From contig NZ_AUMP01000001.1 in assembly GCF_000430745.1 (NCBI RefSeq), forward strand, positions 248,001 to 312,000: a DNA stretch of 64,000 nt, written 5' to 3'. The notes under the pieces were generated by a model. That model had not been told where the DNA came from, did no database searches, and was given only the letters and a program-made list of their open reading frames with translations. Below are positions 20,268 to 28,568 of the stretch, in pieces. The first letter of the stretch is position 1. Every line of letters begins with the position of its first letter. Origin of the DNA: Fictibacillus gelatini DSM 15865. Lineage in GTDB: Bacteria; Bacillota; Bacilli; Bacillales; Fictibacillaceae. The position numbers and the translations under genes are program-made.

Positions 20268-20500
20268 GAAAAAATCCCTCCAACAATATTAAAGATTTGA
20301 TTTACATTAGTCATTATAAAACAAGCTTTCTTTTTAGTCAATGTTAATTAATAATTAATTTAATTTAGGCTAATATTTCCATCAGCACACCTTATAATCT
20401 GCCCTTTATCTTAACAGCTTAAACGTCATAAGTGAAATAATTGGATTGTTATCTTACATTCGCTATACTTAGTAAATGAGAATAGATTGGGAGGGTTTAG

Positions 20501-21346
20501 ATGCTTCATGCAATAACAAACATTCAATATGAAGATTTAGCGGTTTCCTCAGGGATATTTATTTTAAAACTGATTGTCATTTTTATTATTTACTCCATCG
20601 TAAAAAAAGTCGGTCATTCCATCATTCATACGGCATTTAACAATTTTGCCAAACGTAATGAAATGTCAAAATATCGGGCAAAAACGTTAGAAACATTAAT
20701 GAACAGTATTTTCGCCTACACTCTTATTTTCATCGTGTTTGTGGCTGTTTTTGGACTGTTTGGCCTTGATATAAGAGGGCTTTTAGCAGGCGCCGGAATT
20801 GTTGGCCTTGCCATTGGATTTGGCGCAAAAGATTTAGTCAGTGATATAGTGACAGGATTTTTTATTTTGCTTGAGAAACAGATTGATGTCGGCGATTATA
20901 TTACAACCGGGTCTTTTTCCGGCATTGTTGAAGAAGTAGAATTACGCACAACGCGGGTTCGCGGATTTGATGGAACTCTCCATTACATCCCGAATCGCTT
21001 GATTACAAGTGTTTCTAACCATTCGCGAGGAAATATGCGAGCACTTGTCGACATACAAATTCCATCATCGCCTGAAGTTGAAAATGCGCTTGAAATTATT
21101 AAAGAAGAATGCCAGAAGTTGGCTAATAAAATCCCGCATTTATTAGAAGAACCGAAAGTATTAGTCGTTCAGTCAGGTGATTCGGATGATCTTTCTCTTC
21201 GAATTTTGGCCAAAACTGAGAACTTGAAGAAATGGTCGGTTGAAAATGCTCTGTATGACCGCCTGAAGCGCCGATTAAAGGAAGAAGGGATTGAAATACC
21301 GGAGAAATCTTCGGAAGATCATCCAGATGTGGACTTTGAAGTTTAA
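20501..21346 (+). CDS. ykuT: MscS-type mechanosensitive channel (YkuT-like)
   Basis: A 281-residue small-conductance mechanosensitive channel that releases solutes on osmotic downshock. Transmembrane segments lie at about 15-35, 65-90 and 92-115. The pore helix is Gly/Ala-rich, GLLAGAGIVGLAIGFGAKDLV, and continues to the cytoplasmic beta domain with GDYITTGSFSGIVEEVELRTTRVR. The start follows GGGAGGG. It shares a bidirectional terminator with the convergent gene. Confidence 0.92.
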   Translation: MLHAITNIQYEDLAVSSGIFILKLIVIFIIYSIVKKVGHSIIHTAFNNFAKRNEMSKYRAKTLETLMNSIFAYTLIFIVFVAVFGLFGLDIRGLLAGAGIVGLAIGFGAKDLVSDIVTGFFILLEKQIDVGDYITTGSFSGIVEEVELRTTRVRGFDGTLHYIPNRLITSVSNHSRGNMRALVDIQIPSSPEVENALEIIKEECQKLANKIPHLLEEPKVLVVQSGDSDDLSLRILAKTENLKKWSVENALYDRLKRRLKEEGIEIPEKSSEDHPDVDFEV

Positions 21347-21354
21347 TTTAGGAA

Positions 21355-21389
21355 AAGAGAGTTCCTCTTAGGATGAACTCTCTTTTTTT
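21355..21389. terminator. Bidirectional terminator after ykuT
   Basis: Stem AAGAGAGTTC / GAACTCTCTT with T7 on the plus side; it overlaps the end of the convergent gene. Confidence 0.8.
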
Positions 21390-22669
21390 ATAGCTTCTAC
21401 TTCGACTTTCTTTACAGTATGGCCGTCAACTTCGGAAATGGTAAAGCGATAATCTTCGTAATCAATCATTGTCCCTTCCGCAACATCAACCGTCTGAAAT
21501 AAAATCCAGCCTCCGATTGTGTCCAAATCAGTGTCATCGATATCAAGTCCGAACAAATTATTCACTTCGGAAATTAATACTTTCCCATCTAAAACAACTT
21601 TCGTCGGCGAAAGCTTTTGAATGCGCGGCTGTTCGTCTTCATCAAACTCATCCCTGATTTCTCCAACGATTTCTTCTAAAATGTCTTCCGCGGTCACAAT
21701 CCCGGCGGTTCCCCCGTATTCATCCATCAATACGGCCATGTGAACACGGTCTTTTTGCATTTTAACAAGCAGCCTTTGGATAGGAATCGATTCATGTACC
21801 GTTATAATCGGGTGTATATAATCATTTAAATCCCCTTCTGTTTCTGTTACATGTTCATTAAAAAACTGCTTAATGTTAACGAGGCCAATTAAACGGTCTT
21901 TATCGCCATCAGCAACCGGATAACGGGTGAACTTTTCCGCCCTCATAATTTCCATGTTTTCTTTAAATGAATTTTGTGTGTACAAACAAACAATTTCCGT
22001 TCTCGGTACCATGATTTCTTTAGCCGTCCTGTCATCAAATTCAAAAATTTTGTTCATATAGCGATATTCGGATTGGTTGATTTCACCGCCTTCAAAGCTT
22101 TCCGATAAAATAAGGCGCAGCTCTTCTTCCGTCACTACCTTTTCATTCTCATTGGCCGGCTTTACTCCGAACATCCGAGAAAAAAGGTTAGCCGAGCCAT
22201 TAAGCAAATAAATGAAAGGAAATAAGACATAGTTAAATATGATGAGCGGCCTTGAAACGGACAGGAGAATCGATTCTGCTTTTTGTATGGCAAAGGTTTT
22301 GGGAGCCAATTCCCCCAGCACGACATGAATAAATGTAATAAGTGCAAACGAAATAATAAAAGAAATCGTATTTTCAAGTGCATGAGGAACTCTAAATAAT
22401 TTGATGATCGGATCAATAATTGCCTTTACCGTCGGTTCCCCGAGCCAGCCAAGACCTAATGATGTCATTGTAATTCCAAGTTGGGTAGCAGAAAGATAAC
22501 CATCAAGATTGCCAATAATTTTCTTCGCAGCAATGGCGTCTTTATTCCCCTGTTCGGCCAGCTGCTCAATTCTTGTCCTTCTTGCCCTGACGATCGCAAA
22601 TTCAGAGGCGACAAAGAAAGCGGTAATAACAATTAGTAAAATAACGATGATGATATTATAGAATTCCAT
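21368..22669 (-). CDS. DUF21/CBS/CorC membrane protein (hemolysin C-like)
   Basis: A 433-residue CNNM/CorC-type protein, implicated in Mg2+ or other divalent metal homeostasis. An N-terminal DUF21 membrane domain (about 1-185) contains segments near 5-25, 95-120 and 130-155. A CBS pair (about 210-335, with MVPRTEIVCLYTQNS) and a C-terminal CorC_HlyC domain (about 350-430) follow. B. subtilis has several paralogues (YhdP, YqhB, YrkA, YugS), and I cannot choose among them. The start is ATG after AAGGGGGTG. Confidence 0.88.
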   Translation of the reverse strand: MEFYNIIIVILLIVITAFFVASEFAIVRARRTRIEQLAEQGNKDAIAAKKIIGNLDGYLSATQLGITMTSLGLGWLGEPTVKAIIDPIIKLFRVPHALENTISFIISFALITFIHVVLGELAPKTFAIQKAESILLSVSRPLIIFNYVLFPFIYLLNGSANLFSRMFGVKPANENEKVVTEEELRLILSESFEGGEINQSEYRYMNKIFEFDDRTAKEIMVPRTEIVCLYTQNSFKENMEIMRAEKFTRYPVADGDKDRLIGLVNIKQFFNEHVTETEGDLNDYIHPIITVHESIPIQRLLVKMQKDRVHMAVLMDEYGGTAGIVTAEDILEEIVGEIRDEFDEDEQPRIQKLSPTKVVLDGKVLISEVNNLFGLDIDDTDLDTIGGWILFQTVDVAEGTMIDYEDYRFTISEVDGHTVKKVEVEAIKKESSS

Positions 22670-22766
22670 GATCCAGATTCACCCCCTTATCAATGTTTTC
22701 CCATTCCTTTTATGTAAATAAACAAGGAGGAACAGCCCTTTTTGGCACTGTTCCTAACTCATTCCC

Positions 22767-23012
22767 TTATTGCTTTAAATGTTTTTCGACCTCGCTGCAT
22801 ACTTCGTCAGCATTTAAACCGTGAGCGTTTAGGACAGGACCTTTAATTGACGTATTTTGAATGCCCATCATGTTATGATCTAATCCTGTAACGACACAGC
22901 AGTCACACCCTTTTGCATCATTTTCATTTCGAAGTTCAACAACTTCATACCCTCTTGCCCGAAGTGCATCTGACACGTTGGTTAATGATTCTTCTACACC
23001 AATTCTAGCCAT
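22767..23012 (-). CDS. ykuS: UPF0180 family protein YkuS
   Basis: An 81-residue cytosolic protein, [20 protein letters not shown], with a CDCCVVTG stretch and a conserved DHNMMGI. Length, sequence pattern and position between ykuT and ykuR homologues identify UPF0180/YkuS. Function unknown. GGAGGTGG precedes the start. Confidence 0.9.
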   Translation of the reverse strand: MARIGVEESLTNVSDALRARGYEVVELRNENDAKGCDCCVVTGLDHNMMGIQNTSIKGPVLNAHGLNADEVCSEVEKHLKQ

Positions 23013-23206
23013 TGTTCCACCTCCTTACCCCAATATCACGATAGCGTTTCCGCTTTTCTGTCTTAATGTAACCAACTGTTTGAGGCTCTATCCAAAGCTT
23101 AGTATTAAAAACGGGGCTCCGACTTATAAAATGTCTTTAAACTAAACTTTTGGACATAATCAGAGCAAGCGGTATGAAAAGTGTCTTTTAGAACGGTTCT
23201 ATCGTC

Positions 23207-23229
23207 GGAATCTGCGAATTACCGATTCC
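23207..23229. repeat. 23-nt palindrome, copy 3
   Basis: GGAATCTGC ... ACCGATTCC, 23 nt with a GAATT centre; partly degenerate arms. It sits in the ykuS-ykuR gap just before the ykuR terminator. Confidence 0.5.
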
Positions 23230-23236
23230 ACTAAAA

Positions 23237-23265
23237 AAAACGACCGCGGGATGCGGTCGTTTTTT
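23237..23265 (-). terminator. ykuR-dapH terminator
   Basis: Stem AAAACGACCGC / GCGGTCGTTTT followed by T on the minus strand. Confidence 0.85.
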
Positions 23266-24385
23266 AATGATTGGATTTCCATGTTAAGTATGATACTAAG
23301 GTCGATATGGCAACGTCAATCGCGCCTTCATCCGGTTCTAGCTTTGCGTGATGCAGCCCGTATTCACAATCGACACCGAGCCAGAACATGAATCCGGGAA
23401 TTTCATCGAGAAAGTAACCGAAGTCTTCTCCCGTCATCGCTTCACGGCACTCAATCAAATTGACATTTGTTTCTGTCTGGACAAATTCCATAAATTCACG
23501 TGTCAACTTGCTTTCGTTAAACACTTGCCGATAGTTCGCTCCGTAATCAATGAGAGCTTCGCATTCAAATGACGCTTCGATTCCTCTGACCATCGATTCA
23601 ATGCGCGATTTTACTTTTTCCATTGAAGCAAGCGACAATGTGCGAATCGTTCCTTCAATTCTCGCTTGTTCAGCAATGATGTTTTGTTTCGTCCCGCCCG
23701 TAATTTTCCCGATGGTTACGACAGCTGAATCGAGCGGATCTACGTTTCTTGCGACAATCGACTGAAGCTGGGTAACAAGATAACTTGCGGCAACGACCAT
23801 ATCGTTCGCATGATGGGGATAAGCAGCATGCCCGCCCTTCCCTTTTAAATCGATAAAAAGCTCAGAAGTGTTCGCAAATAGAAGGCCTTCCTTCGTTGCT
23901 ACCGTGCCTACAGGGTATTCCGGGGCAATATGCAATGCAATGATCATATCAGGCTTTAATTGACTGAAAATATCACTCTCCAGCATTGGCTTTGCACCGC
24001 CCGGGCCTTCCTCAGCGGGCTGGAAAATAAACAACAGGTTATCGTCAATTGGATGTTCGGCAAAATGAGTTAATACGCCTAAGGCAATCGTCATATGAAG
24101 GTCGTGGCCACATGCATGCATTTTCCCTTCATGAAGCGATTTAAAAGCATATGATGTCTCCTCGAAAATGGGCAAACCGTCAATATCCGTCCTGTATCCA
24201 ATTGTCCGTTTTGGCCGCACGCCATGAACTTTAACAAGTATTCCTGTTTTCCACCTATGGATTTCAAGCCGCTCTTGAGGCAATGTTTTTATATAGTCTA
24301 ACAGGAATTTTTGTGTTTTAAATTCTTGGAACCCGAGCTCTGGTATTTGATGAAGTTGTCTGCGAATCTCAACAAAAGATGGCAT
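23264..24385 (-). CDS. ykuR: N-acetyldiaminopimelate deacetylase
   Basis: M20-family zinc peptidase-like enzyme (373 residues). It removes acetyl from N-acetyl-LL-diaminopimelate in the acetylase branch of lysine and peptidoglycan precursor synthesis. Motifs are [14 protein letters not shown] (metal His), the PAEEGPGG catalytic/metal glutamates, and GTRTL-type dimer-domain residues (IEGTIRTLS). Its upstream neighbour is dapH, which supplies the acetylated substrate pathway, 34 nt away in the same operon. Confidence 0.92.
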   Translation of the reverse strand: MPSFVEIRRQLHQIPELGFQEFKTQKFLLDYIKTLPQERLEIHRWKTGILVKVHGVRPKRTIGYRTDIDGLPIFEETSYAFKSLHEGKMHACGHDLHMTIALGVLTHFAEHPIDDNLLFIFQPAEEGPGGAKPMLESDIFSQLKPDMIIALHIAPEYPVGTVATKEGLLFANTSELFIDLKGKGGHAAYPHHANDMVVAASYLVTQLQSIVARNVDPLDSAVVTIGKITGGTKQNIIAEQARIEGTIRTLSLASMEKVKSRIESMVRGIEASFECEALIDYGANYRQVFNESKLTREFMEFVQTETNVNLIECREAMTGEDFGYFLDEIPGFMFWLGVDCEYGLHHAKLEPDEGAIDVAISTLVSYLTWKSNH

Positions 24386-24419
24386 TTTCTTTGAGTCCTT
24401 TCAAGAAACCCCGAAATGA

Positions 24420-25139
24420 TTATTCTTCATTTAATTTGCGGAGCTCTTGTTTAATTTCCGTTTTCGATTTCGTTTTCTCATCAATTTGCTTGATCACGCG
24501 AGCCGGCGTTCCAGCGACAACCGTATACGGTGGAACGTCTTCGATAACGACTGCACCTGCAGCGACAACCGCTCCTTTTCCTACTGTCACTCCTTCAAGG
24601 ATGACGCAATTAGCACCAACAACAACGTCGTCTTCTACGACAACCGGTTTTGCTGAAGGCGGTTCAATCACTCCTGCAAGAACGCTTCCTGCGCCAATGT
24701 GGCAGTTTTTCCCGACTGTAGCTCGTCCACCAAGCACAACGTTCATATCGATCATCGTGCCTTCACCAATAACTGCACCGATATTAATAGAAGCTCCCAT
24801 CATAATAACGGCGTTGTTTCCAATCTCCACTTGATCCCGAATAATTGCACCAGGCTCAATGCGTGCATGAATGTTTTTCATGTCTAACAATGGAATCGCA
24901 GAATTGCGGCGATCGTTTTCAATGACATAATCTTCAATTTTTCCTTCATTTTCTTTCAACGCCCGTTCGATTTCTTTCCATTCACCGAACAGAACACCAG
25001 TATTTCCGTTAATAAATGATTTAGTAGATTCGCCAAATTGAATTCCTTCTAAATCACCTTTAATGTAAACTTTCACAGGAGTCGATTTCGTGCTGTTCGA
25101 AATAAAAGCGATAATTTCATTCGCATCCATCATTTTCAT
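24420..25139 (-). CDS. dapH: Tetrahydrodipicolinate N-acetyltransferase
   Basis: Left-handed beta-helix acetyltransferase (239 residues) that acetylates 2,3,4,5-tetrahydrodipicolinate with acetyl-CoA. Hexapeptide repeats occupy about 90-215 (for example GDQVEIGN-type turns, then [20 protein letters not shown]). The N-terminal DapH domain begins [13 protein letters not shown] as in B. subtilis. The ATG at 25139 follows TTGGAGGG; an 11-codon extension to 25172 lacks a site. First gene of the dapH-ykuR operon. Confidence 0.95.
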   Translation of the reverse strand: MKMMDANEIIAFISNSTKSTPVKVYIKGDLEGIQFGESTKSFINGNTGVLFGEWKEIERALKENEGKIEDYVIENDRRNSAIPLLDMKNIHARIEPGAIIRDQVEIGNNAVIMMGASINIGAVIGEGTMIDMNVVLGGRATVGKNCHIGAGSVLAGVIEPPSAKPVVVEDDVVVGANCVILEGVTVGKGAVVAAGAVVIEDVPPYTVVAGTPARVIKQIDEKTKSKTEIKQELRKLNEE

Positions 25140-25219
25140 GTAAAACCCTCCAATATTCTTATAAAAATTCACTTATGATTGTTATTAAACCATTAATAAG
25201 GAAATACGTAAACTATATT

Positions 25220-26083
25220 TTACTTAAATTCTTTAGCGAGTTGAAGAAACGCCTCTACCTGCTTCAATTCTCTTGCGGATTCTTGGTAAATAAGCCATGT
25301 ATCCCGTTTCATCGGCTCTTTATCCTCATTGCTTAATGGAATTTTATATACTTCATCCTCCGGCCTTAAACTGACCGAAGGCAAAATGGCGTATCCGATC
25401 CCGTGAAGCGCCAGCTGCTTGCATGTTTCAATTTCATCAACGATGATTGTTTTTTGCGGCGTTGTCTGGAAATGACTATGCCACCAGTCCTGTATTTCTT
25501 GATAATAGGTTGAAGCGCTTTTAAACTGAATAAATGGTTTATTTGTTTGCGGCAGGTCTTCGATTCTGGAAATGTCGGTATCTACTAAAATAAGCCGATC
25601 CTCCAACAAATATGTTTTGATGCCTTTCCACTCCGGATTTCCACGAACAATTCCAACATGTATGCTATCTTCATATATATGCTTCATGATGTCGCTGCTC
25701 CATCCGGTAATAAGGGAAATGTTCACATGCGGGTAGAGGTCCACATATTTTTTCAACACGTTCGGAAGCCAATATTGGCCAATGATCGAAGCAACGGCAA
25801 TCTTCAATGTCCCGTGCACTTCATTCGATAGCATGTTTAATTCATCTAACACTCGTTCCTCATCTTTTAATGTCCGTAGGGCATGCTCTACTATTTTTTC
25901 GCCCGCAGGGGTCAGCGATAGCCCTTTTTGCGAACGAATAAAGATTTTCGTCCCCCAATTGTTCTCAATCGTTTGCAGGCGCTGGCTTAATGCAGGTTGT
26001 GAAACATATAACCGTTCCGCCGCTTTACGCATATTTAATTCTTCAGCGAGTATTTGCAATATCTTAAATTCAGAAAGCTGCAT
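25220..26083 (-). CDS. ccpC: LysR-type regulator CcpC
   Basis: A 287-residue LysR regulator. In B. subtilis CcpC (YkuM) represses citrate synthase (citZ) and aconitase (citB) genes and responds to citrate. The N-terminal helix-turn-helix reads RKAAERLYVSQPALSQRLQ. The effector domain contains KIAVASIIGQYWLPNVLKK and the LALHGIGYAILPSVSLR segment. Position downstream of dapH and close residue pattern to CcpC support the name. The ATG at 26083 follows GGTGGAATTC; the GTG at 26092 overlaps that site. Confidence 0.88.
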   Translation of the reverse strand: MQLSEFKILQILAEELNMRKAAERLYVSQPALSQRLQTIENNWGTKIFIRSQKGLSLTPAGEKIVEHALRTLKDEERVLDELNMLSNEVHGTLKIAVASIIGQYWLPNVLKKYVDLYPHVNISLITGWSSDIMKHIYEDSIHVGIVRGNPEWKGIKTYLLEDRLILVDTDISRIEDLPQTNKPFIQFKSASTYYQEIQDWWHSHFQTTPQKTIIVDEIETCKQLALHGIGYAILPSVSLRPEDEVYKIPLSNEDKEPMKRDTWLIYQESARELKQVEAFLQLAKEFK

Positions 26084-26164
26084 GAATTCCACCTACTCCA
26101 ACATAAGTTTTTCTTATCATATATTAATAGTATGATCCAGTTTTCTTATTCATAAAAGAAGATG

Positions 26165-26198
26165 AAGGAAAAGCAGGATCAGTGATCATCCTGCTTTT
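26165..26198 (-). terminator. CDF gene terminator
   Basis: Stem AAAAGCAGGATGATCA / TGATCCTGCTTTT on the minus strand, overlapping the CDF stop codon. Confidence 0.75.
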
Positions 26199-27078
26199 CC
26201 TTTATATCACATTTTTCAAGCGGTTCTACATGAACTTGAATGCTTTCTACATTATAATGATGTTCTAATTTTTTCTCTATTTCTTCCGTAATTTGATGGC
26301 TTTCGATAACATTTAACGTTGGATCCACACGGATGGTTACATCAATTATGGTACGATTCCCATGTTTTCTCGCTTTTAACTCACTGACATCTTCAACGCC
26401 ATTTACCGCTAATATTTTTCTTTCTATATCTTTTCCTTCTTTATAGTCAAAACCATCTGAAAGATTGTGTGAGGTTTCATAAAAAATATCCCAGCCTGTT
26501 TTTAAAATGACCATTGATACGGCGATTGCGGCGAGAGGATCAAGCCACGGAAGGCCGAACTGTGAACCGAAAATGCCGACTGCCGCAGCTAAACTGACAA
26601 AACTATCAGAGCGGTTATCAAGGGCTGCCGCTTTTAACCCCTGGCTACCCGTTACTTTCGCAAGTTTTGAATTGATGACATAAACCGCAAACATCACTAT
26701 GGCCCCTCCAATTGCCACAATTGCTGTTAAAGTAGACGGAGTGCGCAAGGCAGGGTTAAAAATGCTTTTAACCGCAGAAATCAATACTTCAAGGCCAATA
26801 AAAACCATAATAAAAGATGATGCCATTGAAGCAATCGTTTCAGCCCGAAGGTGACCGTAAGGATGGTCTTCATCCGCCGGTTTTCGTGAAATCTTTAATC
26901 CGATTAGAACTAAAACAGAAGCAATGATATCAGTTGTATTATTCAAACCGTCTGCGACAAGCGCTTTTGACGAATAGATAATTCCGATGGCCAATTTTAC
27001 GATCGATAAAAATATATACGCACCTAAACTAAGATATACACCTCGTTCAACCTTTTGATAGGTTATCTGATCTCCCAT
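26179..27078 (-). CDS. Cation diffusion facilitator (Mn/Zn-type efflux)
   Basis: A 299-residue proton-coupled divalent metal exporter. Six membrane segments are visible. Membrane metal-site aspartates lie in DGLNNTTD (TM2) and DNRSD (TM5), and the DEDHPYGH signature precedes TM3. The cytoplasmic C-terminal domain (about 205-290) is the ferredoxin-like ZT dimer. The DxxxD pattern with Asn (DGLNN) resembles the manganese exporters MneP/MneS of B. subtilis, but selectivity is inference. Confidence 0.88.
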   Translation of the reverse strand: MGDQITYQKVERGVYLSLGAYIFLSIVKLAIGIIYSSKALVADGLNNTTDIIASVLVLIGLKISRKPADEDHPYGHLRAETIASMASSFIMVFIGLEVLISAVKSIFNPALRTPSTLTAIVAIGGAIVMFAVYVINSKLAKVTGSQGLKAAALDNRSDSFVSLAAAVGIFGSQFGLPWLDPLAAIAVSMVILKTGWDIFYETSHNLSDGFDYKEGKDIERKILAVNGVEDVSELKARKHGNRTIIDVTIRVDPTLNVIESHQITEEIEKKLEHHYNVESIQVHVEPLEKCDIKEKQDDH

Positions 27079-27412
27079 AAATGTCTCCTCTCAAGAAAAT
27101 CATATAACTATCATATCGTTCGAAATGATAATGAGTCCAGAGCAACCTTTTTCCCCAGAGGAAACATTTGTATATGTTTGAACACCTTCATTAGCGAAAA
27201 TGCCAAATTTCATTAGATATTGTCAAAAAGAAAGAATAACCGTCACTCTGGCAAGTTTTGGTTTCGTCGAATCTTATCAATCCAGCACAGAAAAATCATT
27301 CAAATTTTGTCGGGTTATTAGAAGTTTCGACGAAAGGCTTTTCTTCTCGAACATTATGTAGCATAATGAATTTTGGTCAAGGACAAGTATATTTAAATCG
27401 GAGGTCTTATAA
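27079..27412. other. Intergenic gap, 334 bp
   Basis: AT-rich and without a convincing frame. It contains the ribosome site CGGAGGTC (27399-27406) for the Spo0E-like gene; I saw no clear promoter or repeat. Confidence 0.4.
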
Positions 27413-27586
27413 TTGTTAACCACATATATCGAGTTTAAACGGAAGCAAATGATAGATACGGCCAGAACACACGGCCTGTCCGACCAACTGACGATTCGAT
27501 ACAGCCAAGAATTAGACAGGCTCCTCGATCTATACGAGTTACAACAGAGAAAACTAAAAATGGTAACAAACAAACGCATTTCTTAA
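27413..27586 (+). CDS. Spo0E-family aspartyl-phosphate phosphatase
   Basis: A 57-residue protein translated from a TTG start 7 nt after CGGAGGTC. It has the Spo0E-family signature SQELD near residue 31, between two predicted helices (EFKRKQMIDTARTHG and LDRLLDLYELQQRKLK). Such proteins dephosphorylate Spo0A~P and so restrain entry into sporulation. Close B. subtilis relatives in size are YisI and YnzD. It has its own terminator and lies next to spore-coat genes. Confidence 0.82.
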   Translation: MLTTYIEFKRKQMIDTARTHGLSDQLTIRYSQELDRLLDLYELQQRKLKMVTNKRIS

Positions 27587-27593
27587 ACAAGAT

Positions 27594-27628
27594 AAGGCAT
27601 CCTCTATGTACTAGAGGGTGCCTTATAA
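27594..27628 (+). terminator. Spo0E-like gene terminator
   Basis: Imperfect stem AAGGCATCCTCTA / TAGAGGGTGCCTT, followed by ATAAATT; convergent with the 27647 gene. Confidence 0.65.
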
Positions 27629-27646
27629 ATTAAGTACTAGCGATCG

Positions 27647-28021
27647 CTATCTTCCAGGAAAGTCGAATACTTTTGCATTCCTTGAATCGTTTTCTTCCAC
27701 TACTTCTCTGACACTGCTGCTTGTTCTTCTCCTCCTATCCCTGTCCCTTCTTTTTTCTCTTCTTGCTGCTTCTCTATCTTCATCCATTAAGTGCCTGAAA
27801 TTTTTAATCATCTTACCAAATTGACGGTCATCAATGATTCCTGCAACAAGAAGATAACAAGCAAAGGCATAGGCGATGGCGTTCGTTTCAACATTCACAT
27901 TGACATCGACATCAACATCCGAGTTGCCGCTATGATTCACAGCCGATGTATTTCTGATATAAACGTTTTCTTCAACTAGCTCTCCACGTATATCATTACG
28001 TTTTCTTTTCAAAGGATCCAA
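27647..28021 (-). CDS. Small Asp/Val- and Arg-rich protein, candidate spore-coat component
   Basis: A 124-residue protein from a TTG start after GGAGG. The N-terminal part has an alternating-residue beta stretch (SGNSDVDVDVNVNVETNAIA), then a hydrophobic segment AYAFACYLLVAGI. The C-terminus is strongly charged (RREKRRDRDRRRRTSSS). The downstream small gene at 28107 repeats the NSGNSxVxVxxDxE theme, so the two look paralogous in that module. No family was recognised. Placement beside CotB/CotH and composition suggest a coat protein; this is inference. Confidence 0.6.
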   Translation of the reverse strand: MDPLKRKRNDIRGELVEENVYIRNTSAVNHSGNSDVDVDVNVNVETNAIAYAFACYLLVAGIIDDRQFGKMIKNFRHLMDEDREAARREKRRDRDRRRRTSSSVREVVEENDSRNAKVFDFPGR

Positions 28022-28106
28022 ATCCGTTAAACCTCCATTATTAATATAGAAAAGGATACTAACAACGTTGTGTTAATATCCCTATTCTTCTATCAGACGG
28101 TTACAT

Positions 28107-28322
28107 TTAATCGCGGTTACGGCGACTGCGGCTGCGATTTCGATTGCGGATTTCATCTTCAATATCAATATTAATATTTACATACGAATTGCCGCTGTTT
28201 CGAATAATCGCCCGGTTGCTGTTACGATCGTAAATGTCATTCGCGACATCTACAGTGTCGTTTACATTAACCTCTTCATTGCGACGATCGCCATCATACC
28301 AATCATCTTCATAATTGGACAT
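28107..28322 (-). CDS. Small acidic/Asn-rich protein, candidate spore-coat component
   Basis: A 71-residue hydrophilic protein starting MSNYEDDWYDGDRRNEEVNV. It contains IRNSGNSYVNINIDIEDE, related to the alternating stretch of the downstream gene, and a basic tail RNRSRSRRNRD. AAGGGGGA lies 6 nt before the ATG. It may be cotranscribed with 27647 (86-nt gap). Function unknown. Confidence 0.55.
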   Translation of the reverse strand: MSNYEDDWYDGDRRNEEVNVNDTVDVANDIYDRNSNRAIIRNSGNSYVNINIDIEDEIRNRNRSRSRRNRD

Positions 28323-28568
28323 TTAAGAATCCCCCTTAAGGCAAATATTAAGGCTTTTACAGCCTCAATATAACTTATTCATAGAGAAAAATTTTGTTTG
28401 GACGAGTACATATAGATAAATGTTGTATTTTAAAAACAAGTACTTTCCTTTCCAAAATGATAGGCGTTATGTATGATTAATAAATAACTTAAAGTAGATT
28501 TCCTCTACTTACCATTTTCTAATCAAGTGATTTGATAGTATGATACAAGCAGCGATGAGGTGATATAA

